Source: Alphaproteobacteria bacterium
GTDB lineage: Bacteria > Pseudomonadota > Alphaproteobacteria > Micavibrionales > Micavibrionaceae
Reading direction: 5' to 3'
Length of the DNA: 64,000 nt
NCBI GenBank assembly: GCA_021776075.1
Contig: JAJFGQ010000079.1
Location: forward strand, 1-64,000
Shown here: positions 50,964-59,680 of the stretch, in pieces
Layout of the letters: each line of letters opens with the position of its first letter
Position numbering within the stretch: position 1 is the first letter of the stretch
The notes under the pieces: generated by a model
The model's database searches: none
What the model saw: the letters and a program-made list of their open reading frames with translations, nothing else
What the model was told of the DNA's origin: nothing
Made by a program: the position numbers and the translations under genes

Positions 50964-53900
50964 TCAGAGCTCCTGAATATCGCCAATACCGTCAAGCCGC
51001 TGCAAGGCTTGACGGGACTGAGCAGAAAAAGACCATCGCCCGGGCAGCTTTAGTTGCACGACAAAACCATCTTCTATGTTTAAAAACAGCATTATATTAG
51101 CTTGTCCTTTACCTTTATTGTTAAGTATTTCTTTTAAATTGTTGATAGAGCTGGAATTTTCTATGTTAATCTGCACCTCTCGTATTTTACCCGAAAGAGC
51201 ATCTTCTAACGGTTCTATATTTTGCACGGTGTAGCGTATTTGATCTTCTTTTTGTTCGGCAATCGTTTTGATCAGTAAAGTCTCTCCCGTTTCAAGGATA
51301 TCCTTTGTTTTGGCTAAAGCCTCGGAAAACAGCATAACTTCATAGATTCCCGTTGAATCCGAGAGTTGTAAAAACGCATATTTGTTGCCTGTTTTGGAAG
51401 AAATCTTGATCTGTTTTTTAATCAGCACCCCTGCCATATCGATCAGGGCACTATTGCGGCTGGCTAGTTTTTTCTCGACATTTGCCATGGAAACAATGCC
51501 TAGCCTCTCAAGCTGTTCCCGCTTTGAATCCAAAGGATGAGCAGAAAGGTAAAAGCCAACGGCGTCAAATTCATGGCGTAATTGGTCTAGTTGATCCCAT
51601 TCTTCAACATCCGAAATCTCCAGCATTCCTATTCCGGCGGCATTATCACCGCCAAACAGATTAACCTGCCCGCTCTCTCTTTCCGCTTCCTGCGCCTGAG
51701 CATGACGTAAAAGAATCTCGGATGCGGAAAAAACTTTTGCACGGTTAGGCTCTAAGCTTTCAAACGCTCCGGCACAGGCTAGTTTTTCAAATTGGCGTTT
51801 ATTGAGCGTACCGGCGTTGATCCGTTCAGCCATGTTTTGCAGGCTCTCATAAGGGCCGTTTGCCTCACGCTCTTCAACCAGTTTATCCATGGCCGCTTCA
51901 CCGGCACCTTTCAGGGCCGCCAGAGCATAACGAATGGAACCATTTTCAACCTTGAAGGTCGCGTAGGATTTGTTGACATCCGGCAGCAACAAATCAATAC
52001 CCATCCGATCCAGTTCTTGCTTGAAGATGGCAAGCTTCTCTGTGTTTCCCATATCGAGCGTCATAGAGGCTGCCATAAACTCTACGGGGTAATTAGCTTT
52101 TAGCCACGCTGTCCAATAGGCGACCAGGCCGTAGCCAACCGAATGAGCCTTGTTAAAGCCATATCCTGCAAATTTAGCAATTTGGTCAAAGATATGATTT
52201 GCCTGCTCCTCTGGAACGTTATTATGTTCTTTGGCGCCTGTTACGAATAATTCACGCTGGGCATCCATTTCTTCTTTTATTTTCTTGCCCATTGCCCGGC
52301 GGAGTAGATCAGCACCGCCCAACGTATAACCAGCTAATAGCTGTGCAGCCTTCATCACCTGTTCCTGATAGATCATGACCCCGTACGTGTCTTTGAGCAT
52401 TGGTTCCAGTTTGGGGTGCATATAATCAATGCCTTCGGCGTCTTTTAAATTCGCCAGATAAACCGGGATATTTTCCATCGGCCCTGGACGGTACAGGGCG
52501 ACAACAGCGACAATATGCTCAAAATTAGAGATCTTGATCTGTTTTCCCAGATCACGCATACCGGAACTTTCCAACTGAAAAACGCCCGTATTTTCACCGC
52601 GGGCCAGCATTTGATAGGTTTTTTCATCATCAAAGGGTGTTTTAAGGATATCAATATCCTTGTCCTGACTTTCTTTGATGAATTCGACGGCCTTCTGAAT
52701 AACCGTCATGTTTTTCAGTCCCAGAAAATCAAATTTTACAAGGCCTGCCTGCTCTACATATTTCATGTTAAATTGGGTAACTGGCATATCCGAACGCGGA
52801 TCACGGTAAAGTGGGACAAGTTCATGCAAAGGCCGGTCTCCGATGACAAGCCCCGCCGCATGGGTCGATGCATGGCGGTATAGGCCTTCCAATTGCAAAG
52901 CAATCGTAATGAGCTTATCAGTTGTTTCATCTTTCCTGCGTTCCGCACGGAGATCGCCTTCCTGTACAAGAGCCTCTTCTAGAGAAACCGGATTAGCAGG
53001 GTTGGCCGGTATCATTTTGGCAATGCGGTCCACCTGTCCGTACGGCATTTGCAACACACGACCAACATCCCGTATCACAGCCCGCGCCTGTAATTTACCG
53101 AAAGTAATAATCTGCGCCACACGATCAGAGCCATAGCGTCCTTGCACATACCGGATGACTTCATCCCGCCGTTCCTGACAGAAATCAATATCAAAATCCG
53201 GCATGGAAACCCGTTCCGGATTTAGAAAGCGTTCGAAAAGAAGATCAAAGGCCAGAGGGTCAAGGTCGGTAATTTTTAGAGCCCAGGCAACAATAGACCC
53301 GCCACCGGAGCCCCGTCCGGGCCCCACCGGAATATTGTGGTTCTTGGCCCATTTTATGAAATCGGAGCAAATCAGAAAGTAACCGGGAAAGCCCATCTGG
53401 ATAATTGTATTCAGCTCAAACGCAAGCCGTTCACGATAGGGTTTAGCTGTTTCTTCTTTTGCTTTATCATCCATATCCGCCGTAAAAACGAAATTTTCCA
53501 GCCGCCACTCAAGGCCATTGGCGGATTGCAGCTTTAGCTCTTCTATTTCCGAGCGCCCTCCTTCTGTTTCAAAAGGAGGCAGAATCGGGTCAATCGGTTT
53601 CAGCAGAAAGGAGCAGCGCTGTGCCACGACCAGCGTATTATCAATCGCTTCCGGAATGTCGGAAAACAGGTCCCGCATTTCCCGCGCCGTCTTGAAATAA
53701 TGGTCCGGCGTTGCTTTGCGGCGGTCCTCTTCGGTAACATAGCGGCCTGCGGCGATACAAAGCAGGGCGTCATGCGCTTCGTGCATCTTGCGCGTTGGAA
53801 AATAACAATCATTCGTCGCGACCAGAGGAATATTGTGTTTATAGGCAAGCTCAATCAGAGGCTCTTCTATTGCCTTTTCTTCGTATATTCCATGGCGTTG

Positions 53901-54398
53901 CAGTTCGATATAGAGACGGTTTTTAAAGAGCCCTTTTAGCTTTTTTAAGGCCTCTTCCCCCTGCTTTTTTTGGTTATGTAGCAAATATTGGGATACCGGG
54001 CCTTTGACTCCACCCGTTAAACAAATCAGGCCCGTCGTGTGCCCTTCCAGTTCTGCCCAGCTTATATGGGGTTCTTCTGTTGCTTCGCCTTCTAAATGGG
54101 CATCGCTGACGAGCTTGCAAAGATTACGGTACCCCTCTTCATTCTGTACCAAAAGGACAAGCTGATGGCTTTCCAGCCCTAGTTGAATTTGACACCCGAT
54201 GATGGGCTGCACGCCGCTCTTTTTGCCCGCCATCGCAAATTCCAGAGCGCCAAAAAGGTTATTTGTATCTGTTACGGCGACGGCAGGCATATTATCCTGT
54301 TGGCACAAAGCCATCAGGTCTTTGATCTTGATTGCCCCTTCCGCCAGTGAATAAGCAGAGTGCAAATGAAGGTGTATGAAACTGTTATCAGTGCTCAT
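50964..54398 (-). CDS. dnaE: DNA polymerase III alpha subunit
   Basis: DnaE is the replicative polymerase subunit. The 1144 residues have an N-terminal PHP domain (FIHLHLHSAYSLAEG), the palm motifs GPGRGSGGGSIVAWAL and PDFDIDFCQERRDEVI with the catalytic aspartates, the FNKAHSVGYG fingers segment, helix-hairpin-helix, and an OB domain near the C-terminus (AGVLIKKQIKISSKTGNKYA). The ATG at 54398 follows an in-frame TTG. It overlaps the hydrolase gene by 11 bases, so the lolC/E-lolD-hydrolase-dnaE run is translationally coupled. Confidence 0.97.
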   Translation of the reverse strand: MSTDNSFIHLHLHSAYSLAEGAIKIKDLMALCQQDNMPAVAVTDTNNLFGALEFAMAGKKSGVQPIIGCQIQLGLESHQLVLLVQNEEGYRNLCKLVSDAHLEGEATEEPHISWAELEGHTTGLICLTGGVKGPVSQYLLHNQKKQGEEALKKLKGLFKNRLYIELQRHGIYEEKAIEEPLIELAYKHNIPLVATNDCYFPTRKMHEAHDALLCIAAGRYVTEEDRRKATPDHYFKTAREMRDLFSDIPEAIDNTLVVAQRCSFLLKPIDPILPPFETEGGRSEIEELKLQSANGLEWRLENFVFTADMDDKAKEETAKPYRERLAFELNTIIQMGFPGYFLICSDFIKWAKNHNIPVGPGRGSGGGSIVAWALKITDLDPLAFDLLFERFLNPERVSMPDFDIDFCQERRDEVIRYVQGRYGSDRVAQIITFGKLQARAVIRDVGRVLQMPYGQVDRIAKMIPANPANPVSLEEALVQEGDLRAERRKDETTDKLITIALQLEGLYRHASTHAAGLVIGDRPLHELVPLYRDPRSDMPVTQFNMKYVEQAGLVKFDFLGLKNMTVIQKAVEFIKESQDKDIDILKTPFDDEKTYQMLARGENTGVFQLESSGMRDLGKQIKISNFEHIVAVVALYRPGPMENIPVYLANLKDAEGIDYMHPKLEPMLKDTYGVMIYQEQVMKAAQLLAGYTLGGADLLRRAMGKKIKEEMDAQRELFVTGAKEHNNVPEEQANHIFDQIAKFAGYGFNKAHSVGYGLVAYWTAWLKANYPVEFMAASMTLDMGNTEKLAIFKQELDRMGIDLLLPDVNKSYATFKVENGSIRYALAALKGAGEAAMDKLVEEREANGPYESLQNMAERINAGTLNKRQFEKLACAGAFESLEPNRAKVFSASEILLRHAQAQEAERESGQVNLFGGDNAAGIGMLEISDVEEWDQLDQLRHEFDAVGFYLSAHPLDSKREQLERLGIVSMANVEKKLASRNSALIDMAGVLIKKQIKISSKTGNKYAFLQLSDSTGIYEVMLFSEALAKTKDILETGETLLIKTIAEQKEDQIRYTVQNIEPLEDALSGKIREVQINIENSSSINNLKEILNNKGKGQANIMLFLNIEDGFVVQLKLPGRWSFSAQSRQALQRLDGIGDIQEL

Positions 54399-55230
54399 CA
54401 AATGACGCCAATGCCTTTAACACGTCTTTAGGGCGTGTCTTGTTTAGAAAGTGTCCTCCGGAATTAAGTGCTATGATATTCATTGCCGCCGCATTCGTAC
54501 AGTGCTTTTGGACGTAATCCACATTCGCATAGGGCACAAGCCTGTCATTATGTGCGTGCAGCACTGTGACAGGGCATTTTATTTCAGACAGAAGCGGCTG
54601 TAGCTCCTCTAAAAAAGCCATATATTGCAATAGCTCTGCGTTGCTGTTTCGTACAGACCGTGTCAACAGCCACGATAAAGGCGGTTTGGAAAAGTATTTC
54701 TGCACGGGGAAAACTTTCTCCAAAGCCGGATCAAGAGACGCACCCACCAGAATTAATCCAGAGATATCTCCCGAACAATCAGCGGCCAGCCGGGCCGCAA
54801 CTCCTCCGCCTAGTGAATGTCCGACCAACAAAGGTTTTTGAGAGCCATTAGCGCAATGTAAAAGTAAATCGCGTAAAACCGGCATATCATTTTGTAAATG
54901 AGGTAGCTTTTTATCAACGGGACCAAATCCGGGCCGGTCTATGGCGGTGATCTGGTATTGTCCGGCCGCTTTTTTTAGAAACCAGCGCCAATCCAAAGCA
55001 TTGCCGGGCGTACCATGGAGCATGATAACCGGTTGCATATCTTTGGTTTCGGCTCCTTCCAGATAGGTGATTTGCCGTCCGCCAGTATCATGGTTTTTTT
55101 GTGTAATTGATAAGGTCGCAAGTATTTTTTTGCGGGCTGTTGCAAAGCCGATCATATCCCCATACACCGTTTTCAGGATGATTTTTGCGGCTTGTGTCTT
55201 GCTCCAGTTATATGAGGGATTTCTGTTCAT
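54388..55230 (-). CDS. Alpha/beta hydrolase
   Basis: The 280-residue protein has the alpha/beta-hydrolase core: the oxyanion-hole segment VIMLHGTPGNALDW near 68-81, the nucleophile elbow LVGHSLGGGVAA near 135-146 (Ser in GHSLGG), the acid in HAHNDRLVPY, and the catalytic His in NSGGHFLNKTRP. It may be an esterase, lipase or haloalkane-dehalogenase-like enzyme; the substrate is unknown. The start at 55230 (MNRNPSYN) comes one base after the lolD stop. A gene of this kind between lolD and dnaE is not part of the usual order, though its close coupling suggests a settled member of the operon. Confidence 0.8.
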   Translation of the reverse strand: MNRNPSYNWSKTQAAKIILKTVYGDMIGFATARKKILATLSITQKNHDTGGRQITYLEGAETKDMQPVIMLHGTPGNALDWRWFLKKAAGQYQITAIDRPGFGPVDKKLPHLQNDMPVLRDLLLHCANGSQKPLLVGHSLGGGVAARLAADCSGDISGLILVGASLDPALEKVFPVQKYFSKPPLSWLLTRSVRNSNAELLQYMAFLEELQPLLSEIKCPVTVLHAHNDRLVPYANVDYVQKHCTNAAAMNIIALNSGGHFLNKTRPKDVLKALASFDEH

Positions 55231-55231
55231 T

Positions 55232-55969
55232 TTAAAATGATAACAAACGGCCGTTTTTAAGCTCCAGAACGCGGTCCATTTGATCGGCAAGGTCCATGTT
55301 ATGGGTGGCAATCAAAGCGCCAATTCCAGCCGATCGTACCAATTCGATCAAAATTTCAAACACATCGGCGGCTGTCTCCGGGTCAAGATTTCCGGTCGGT
55401 TCATCAGCCAGAAGCAAACGCGGATTATTGGCCAGCGCGCGGGCAATGGCAACGCGCTGTTGCTCGCCCCCGGACAGGCGGGCCGGCCTGTGAGTTAAGC
55501 GGTGCGATAAACCCAGAGCCATCAGCAATTTCTCGGCTTTTTGCCGGGCTTCCTTTTTCTTTTTTCCCGCGATCATTTGCGGTAAAATGACGTTTTCAAG
55601 AGCCGAAAACTCCGGTTGCAGATAATGAAACTGATAAATAAACCCTATACGGTCCCGGCGCATTATCGTCCGTTCTGCTTCCGTCATGTTCGCTGTATTT
55701 TTGCCAGCAATAACGATGCGTCCGCCAGTCGGTTGATCCAGTAAGCCGATCATTTGGAGAAGGGTTGATTTCCCGGCTCCGCTCGGCCCCACCAGAGCGA
55801 CCATTTCACCCTTATCGAGCGAAAGGCTCAAATTTTGTAGTATCGTAAGGCTTTGCGCGCCCTGTTTGAATGTTTTCTCCAGACCGTCAACCCTGAGCAG
55901 TTTTTTGGTACGGATCGGTCTGGGTTTCTTTTGTTCCAGATTGACAACTTTTTCAGAAGGCTCATTCAT
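55232..55969 (-). CDS. lolD: Lipoprotein-releasing ABC transporter ATPase LolD
   Basis: LolD powers release of outer-membrane lipoproteins from the inner membrane. The 245-residue ATPase has Walker A GPSGAGKST, the LSGGEQQRVAIARAL signature, and Walker B LLLADEPTGNLD. The start at 55969 (MNEPSEKV) overlaps the end of lolC/E by eight bases; longer in-frame starts lie inside that gene and are rejected. A basic stretch (KKPRPIRTKK) precedes the ATPase core. Confidence 0.95.
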   Translation of the reverse strand: MNEPSEKVVNLEQKKPRPIRTKKLLRVDGLEKTFKQGAQSLTILQNLSLSLDKGEMVALVGPSGAGKSTLLQMIGLLDQPTGGRIVIAGKNTANMTEAERTIMRRDRIGFIYQFHYLQPEFSALENVILPQMIAGKKKKEARQKAEKLLMALGLSHRLTHRPARLSGGEQQRVAIARALANNPRLLLADEPTGNLDPETAADVFEILIELVRSAGIGALIATHNMDLADQMDRVLELKNGRLLSF

Positions 55970-57203
55970 AACGCAGTGCCTCCACGGGGTCGAGACGCGC
56001 AGCCCGCCATGCCGGGTACAGGGTCGCCAAAATAGACAAGCCAAAAGCCATAAGCACAACGGTGATGACTTCATCCCAGTTTACGACAGCCGGAAGTTGG
56101 GACAAGAAATAGATTTCGGCAGCAAACAACTCAACACCGGTTAAACCCTCCAGCCATTGACGGATCGTTTCTATATTGGTCGCAAAAGAAATTCCCAAAG
56201 CGGCACCGACAAAAGTTCCCATCAAACCTATGCTCGCGCCGGCCAGCATAAATATTTTCAACATATTTTTACGGGTCGCCCCCATCGTGCGCATAATCGC
56301 GATATCATGCGCTTTATCTTTCACCAGCATAATCATGCTGGAAATGATATTGAAGGCCGCCACAAGGATAATGAGCGTTAGAATAAGGAACATAACATTG
56401 CGTTCCACCTGCAATGCATTCAGGAAGCTGCTGTTTGTATCCCGCCAATCATAGACACTGAACTGCTCTTCCGTTACCAGTTCGATACCTTTACGAACAT
56501 GATCAACCTGCATAGGGCTTTCTGCCATCACCTCCAATGCCGTTACAGCGCCCGAAAGCTGGAAAAAATTCTGTGCGGTGGGCAAGGGCATAAAGACGAA
56601 GCCGTTATTATATTCATACATTCCGACATCAAAGATCAGTCCTACTTCATAGCGGCGCGAACGCGGAATCGTACCAAACGGGCTGGCCTTTCCTTTAGGC
56701 GCAATCAGGGTAACGCTATCCCCCGGCAGCAAATGGAGACGCTCTGCCATTTTGGTGCCGATAGCCAGTTTGGTTCCGGTGAAGTTCGTTTGTTCTCCTT
56801 CTATGATAGCCTGAGATAAAATAGGTTTACGGGCAAAGTCCGACTGGCTCAGTCCCCGGACAAGAACACCGCTCGACCGTCCCTCTACAGAAAGCAAGGC
56901 CTGCCCCTCAATCAAAGGGATAACAGAGGTCACGCCATCCACATCCAGCAATTTGAGGGACATTACTTTATAATCAACCATGGGACCATTTTGGCTGTAA
57001 ACACTGACGTGGCCGTTCAGCCCGAGAATGCGCGTAACAAGTTCCTCCCGGAACCCGTTCATAACAGACATGACAATAATCAGCGTTGCCACGCCCAGCA
57101 TGATGCCAAGAAAGGAAAATGTTGCAATTACGGATACGAAACCTTCCGCTTTGCGTGCCCGTAAATACCGCCAGGCAACCAGTCGTTCAAAAGGTGAAAA
57201 CAT
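55962..57203 (-). CDS. lolC: Lipoprotein-releasing ABC transporter membrane subunit LolC/LolE
   Basis: The 413-residue permease has the LolC/E layout: a first membrane helix (about 22-45, VIATFSFLGIMLGVATLIIV), a large periplasmic domain (about 60-265), and three membrane helices at the C-terminus, with the typical IMRTMGATRKNMLKIFMLAG coupling segment. Only one such gene is present, as in alphaproteobacteria where a single LolF-like protein serves both roles. The start at 57203 (MFSPFERLVAWRYLRA) is the family start; no clear Shine-Dalgarno is seen. Confidence 0.93.
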   Translation of the reverse strand: MFSPFERLVAWRYLRARKAEGFVSVIATFSFLGIMLGVATLIIVMSVMNGFREELVTRILGLNGHVSVYSQNGPMVDYKVMSLKLLDVDGVTSVIPLIEGQALLSVEGRSSGVLVRGLSQSDFARKPILSQAIIEGEQTNFTGTKLAIGTKMAERLHLLPGDSVTLIAPKGKASPFGTIPRSRRYEVGLIFDVGMYEYNNGFVFMPLPTAQNFFQLSGAVTALEVMAESPMQVDHVRKGIELVTEEQFSVYDWRDTNSSFLNALQVERNVMFLILTLIILVAAFNIISSMIMLVKDKAHDIAIMRTMGATRKNMLKIFMLAGASIGLMGTFVGAALGISFATNIETIRQWLEGLTGVELFAAEIYFLSQLPAVVNWDEVITVVLMAFGLSILATLYPAWRAARLDPVEALRYE

Positions 57204-57261
57204 AACAGAACAAGGAGTACTAAAAAAAACAGGGCGGAACAATCAATATCCGCTGAAGGGG

Positions 57262-57402
57262 TTATTTGTTGGAGCAGAGATCATCGCCTTTGGTGGCTAA
57301 TTGCTCCAAAACCTGCGTTTGCTTCTCCAGAATTTCGTTCTGATGCATCAGAAGCTGGATAATTTCTTCGACTTTATTGTTCGTATATTCATTAATGTCC
57401 AT
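57262..57402 (-). CDS. Small hypothetical protein, 46 residues
   Basis: This reading frame fills the gap between proS and lolC/E. AGGAG eight bases before the ATG at 57402 is a strong ribosome binding site. The peptide (MDINEYTNNKVEEIIQLLMH, then QNEILEKQTQVLEQLATKG and DDLCSNK) forms an evident amphipathic helix with I/L/V spacing suited to a short coiled coil, and has one cysteine near the end. It is in the same direction as both neighbours, so it is likely translated in the proS-lolC/E transcript. I do not know a named family. Confidence 0.6.
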   Translation of the reverse strand: MDINEYTNNKVEEIIQLLMHQNEILEKQTQVLEQLATKGDDLCSNK

Positions 57403-57421
57403 TATGGTCTCCTCATATTTT

Positions 57422-58894
57422 CTAGTACGATTTTCCAACGATCACTTTCTGACCTTCATCGGCAAAAGGTATGCAGCGCGGTGTCAGGGCAAAATCTTTC
57501 TTAATTTGTTCAAATTGCGAATCTTCTAGCAGCTGCGTGTCAATTCTAACAAACCCTAGGCTGTTAGCGGCATAAAAATCCTTCATTTCATCCAGAGATT
57601 TAATATCAAAAATATGAGAGTCAAGAAAGGTCTGCGCGCGCGCCAGCAAATTATCCTGCACCTGATCGAGCAAGCCTGCCACTGTATTCACAAAATCATC
57701 AACGCTACAGGTTGTTTTAGAGTCCCGGCCCAGATCACGGCGGACGTGAGTCAGGCTGTTTTCATCCATTTCACGCTGCCCTATTTCAACGCGAACAGGA
57801 ATACCCTTTTTGATTGCACCCCACATTTTGTTCGGCGTGCGTTCGTCGCTTGTATCCAGATGAACCCGAATCCCCTGCTCTTTCAACCGGCTCGCCAGTT
57901 TTTCGCAATAGGCCATGACTGCCGTCGTGCTCTCATCACGCACAACCGGGATAATTGCCACATGATAGGGTGCAACACGCGGCGGCATAATCATTCCGTC
58001 ATCGTCGGCATGAGTCATAATCAGAGAGCCAATAAGACGTGTTGAGATACCCCACGATGTTGTGTAGGCATGATGTTCCTGACCATCACGGCCTTGAAAA
58101 TCTATACCGCAGGATTTAGAAAAATTCTGCCCCATAAAATGCGATGTTCCGGATTGAAGGGCTTTTCCATCTTGCATCATAGCCTCAAATGTATAAGTGG
58201 CTACGGCCCCGGGGAAACGCTCATCTGCTGTTTTTTCACCGGGAATTGTTGGAATGGCAAGATCGTTTTTAGCAAAATCAACGTAGGTTCTTAGCATCTT
58301 CATCGAGTCTTCGCGTGCTTCATCTTCTGTTTCAAAAGCATTGTGGCCTTCTTGCCATAAAAACTCAGATGTGCGCAAAAACATACGGGTTCTCATCTCC
58401 CACCGCATCACATTGCACCACTGATTGAGTTTCATCGGCAAATCCCGGTAAGACTGAACCCAGCGCGACATAGCATCCCCGATAATCATTTCCGATGTGG
58501 GGCGAATAACAAAAGGTTCATCAAGTTTTCCTGCGGGAATCAAATCACCATCCGGACCTTCTTCCAGCCGATGATGGGTTACAACAGCACATTCTTTGGC
58601 AAAACCTTCGACATGTTCAGCCTCACGCGTCATAAAGCTCAGGGGAATCAATAATGGAAAATAGGCATTTTGAACGCCCATATCTTTGATCATGTCGTCA
58701 AAAATACGCTGCATGTTTTCCCAAATGGCATAGCCATAGGGCTTGATAATCATACAGCCCCGCACAGGCGAATTTTCTGCCAGATCCGCAGCCTTAATGA
58801 CTTGCTGATACCACTCCGGAAAGTCTTCCTCCCGCGTTGGTGTAATCGCTGTCTTTGGTTTTTTGCCGCTCGCTTTTTGGGCTTGTGCTGTCAT
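57422..58894 (-). CDS. proS: Prolyl-tRNA synthetase, archaeal/eukaryotic-class (type 3)
   Basis: ProRS charges tRNA-Pro. At 490 residues, with TREEDFPEWYQQVIKAADLA and SPVRGCMIIKPYGYAIWENM at the front, YFPLLIP, an RPTSEM motif 2-type segment, LQSGTSHFMGQNFSK, and a terminal tyrosine (VIVGKSY), it is the ProS type 3 class of archaea, eukaryotes and scattered bacteria. It lacks the bacterial N-terminal start (usually LxTLKExPxEAxxxSHxLMLRAG) and the INS editing insert. The start at 58894 (MTAQAQ) lies four bases after the preceding stop. Its position before lolC/E is exactly where alphaproteobacteria keep their bacterial-class proS. Confidence 0.95.
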   Translation of the reverse strand: MTAQAQKASGKKPKTAITPTREEDFPEWYQQVIKAADLAENSPVRGCMIIKPYGYAIWENMQRIFDDMIKDMGVQNAYFPLLIPLSFMTREAEHVEGFAKECAVVTHHRLEEGPDGDLIPAGKLDEPFVIRPTSEMIIGDAMSRWVQSYRDLPMKLNQWCNVMRWEMRTRMFLRTSEFLWQEGHNAFETEDEAREDSMKMLRTYVDFAKNDLAIPTIPGEKTADERFPGAVATYTFEAMMQDGKALQSGTSHFMGQNFSKSCGIDFQGRDGQEHHAYTTSWGISTRLIGSLIMTHADDDGMIMPPRVAPYHVAIIPVVRDESTTAVMAYCEKLASRLKEQGIRVHLDTSDERTPNKMWGAIKKGIPVRVEIGQREMDENSLTHVRRDLGRDSKTTCSVDDFVNTVAGLLDQVQDNLLARAQTFLDSHIFDIKSLDEMKDFYAANSLGFVRIDTQLLEDSQFEQIKKDFALTPRCIPFADEGQKVIVGKSY

Positions 58895-58898
58895 CAGA

Positions 58899-59405
58899 TT
58901 AGTACCCTTCACCCCAGATGATTGTTTCCTTTGGCTCTTTTTTTGCATCTTCCAGTTTTTTTTGCTCCGGCGCCTTACCTGCTGCCGGTTCCGTTGTCCT
59001 TGCTATTTCTGTGGCCGCTTCCCGCTGAACCGGCAGTCCCGTACAGACGCTATAGGTTTCATCGGTTAAGTCCTGACCATTATAAACGACTTTGCCGTTG
59101 GTATAAATATCAATTATCCCCACGGGCGCATCAAGCTCCGCACCGGCAGGTAAAGGCTGGTTAAGTTGCTGCGCCAGATCAATCGTAACGGGCAATGTGA
59201 TCTTGTCCAGAATCGGCGCGGCTATTGTTGCGCCCAGATCAGCCGGAACAACAGGATTGCCGTGAACGTCCACACCGGGCTGATAGGCAACAGATTGTGC
59301 TGCCTTATGCGTAAACCATAACTTACAAAAAGCAGCTTGATTTTGCGCATAGGCTGGAATAGAAAAAACAATCAATAACAAACAGATACAAAGAAATTTT
59401 ATCAT
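58899..59405 (-). CDS. Hypothetical exported protein, 168 residues
   Basis: An N-terminal signal peptide (about 1-20, hydrophobic from FLCICLLLIVFSI, cleavage likely after AYA) makes this a periplasmic or secreted protein. The mature part has two cysteines (Cys27 and one in YSVCTGLP) that could form a disulfide, strands such as APVGIIDIYTNGKVVYNGQD, and a Lys/Glu-rich C-terminal tail. I do not recognise a named family. The start shares ATGA with the DUF1467 gene, and proS starts four bases after the stop, so it lies in the same transcript. Confidence 0.65.
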   Translation of the reverse strand: MIKFLCICLLLIVFSIPAYAQNQAAFCKLWFTHKAAQSVAYQPGVDVHGNPVVPADLGATIAAPILDKITLPVTIDLAQQLNQPLPAGAELDAPVGIIDIYTNGKVVYNGQDLTDETYSVCTGLPVQREAATEIARTTEPAAGKAPEQKKLEDAKKEPKETIIWGEGY

Positions 59406-59671
59406 TTTACATTACCCTCTTCCATCATGGCTATCGCTATGGCCCTAAAGTCGATAATTTTTATTTCTATGAGTATATATACAAGCAGAAGAAGAATGGC
59501 AGATATACAGCTTGTGACAAGGAATTTTAGTTTCAGGTTAGGATGAACCGGTGCACTTGTGGCATGTCCCTGTTCCGGCTCTTCTGGCATCTTATTGCCC
59601 CACGGCAAAACAGTAAAAAGTGTTAACCACCAAAGCAAAAGATACGTAACAATAGCCGTAAACCAAGTCAT
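59402..59671 (-). CDS. DUF1467 family membrane protein
   Basis: This 89-residue protein has two membrane helices (about 4-24 and 49-70) and the family motif WLTLFTVLPWGNKMPEEPEQ followed by GHATSAPVHPNLKLK. DUF1467 proteins occur almost only in alphaproteobacteria, typically between the RNase J and proS genes, exactly as here; their function is unknown. It ends inside the next start (ATGA). Confidence 0.85.
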   Translation of the reverse strand: MTWFTAIVTYLLLWWLTLFTVLPWGNKMPEEPEQGHATSAPVHPNLKLKFLVTSCISAILLLLVYILIEIKIIDFRAIAIAMMEEGNVK

Positions 59672-59680
59672 AGCAGTATC

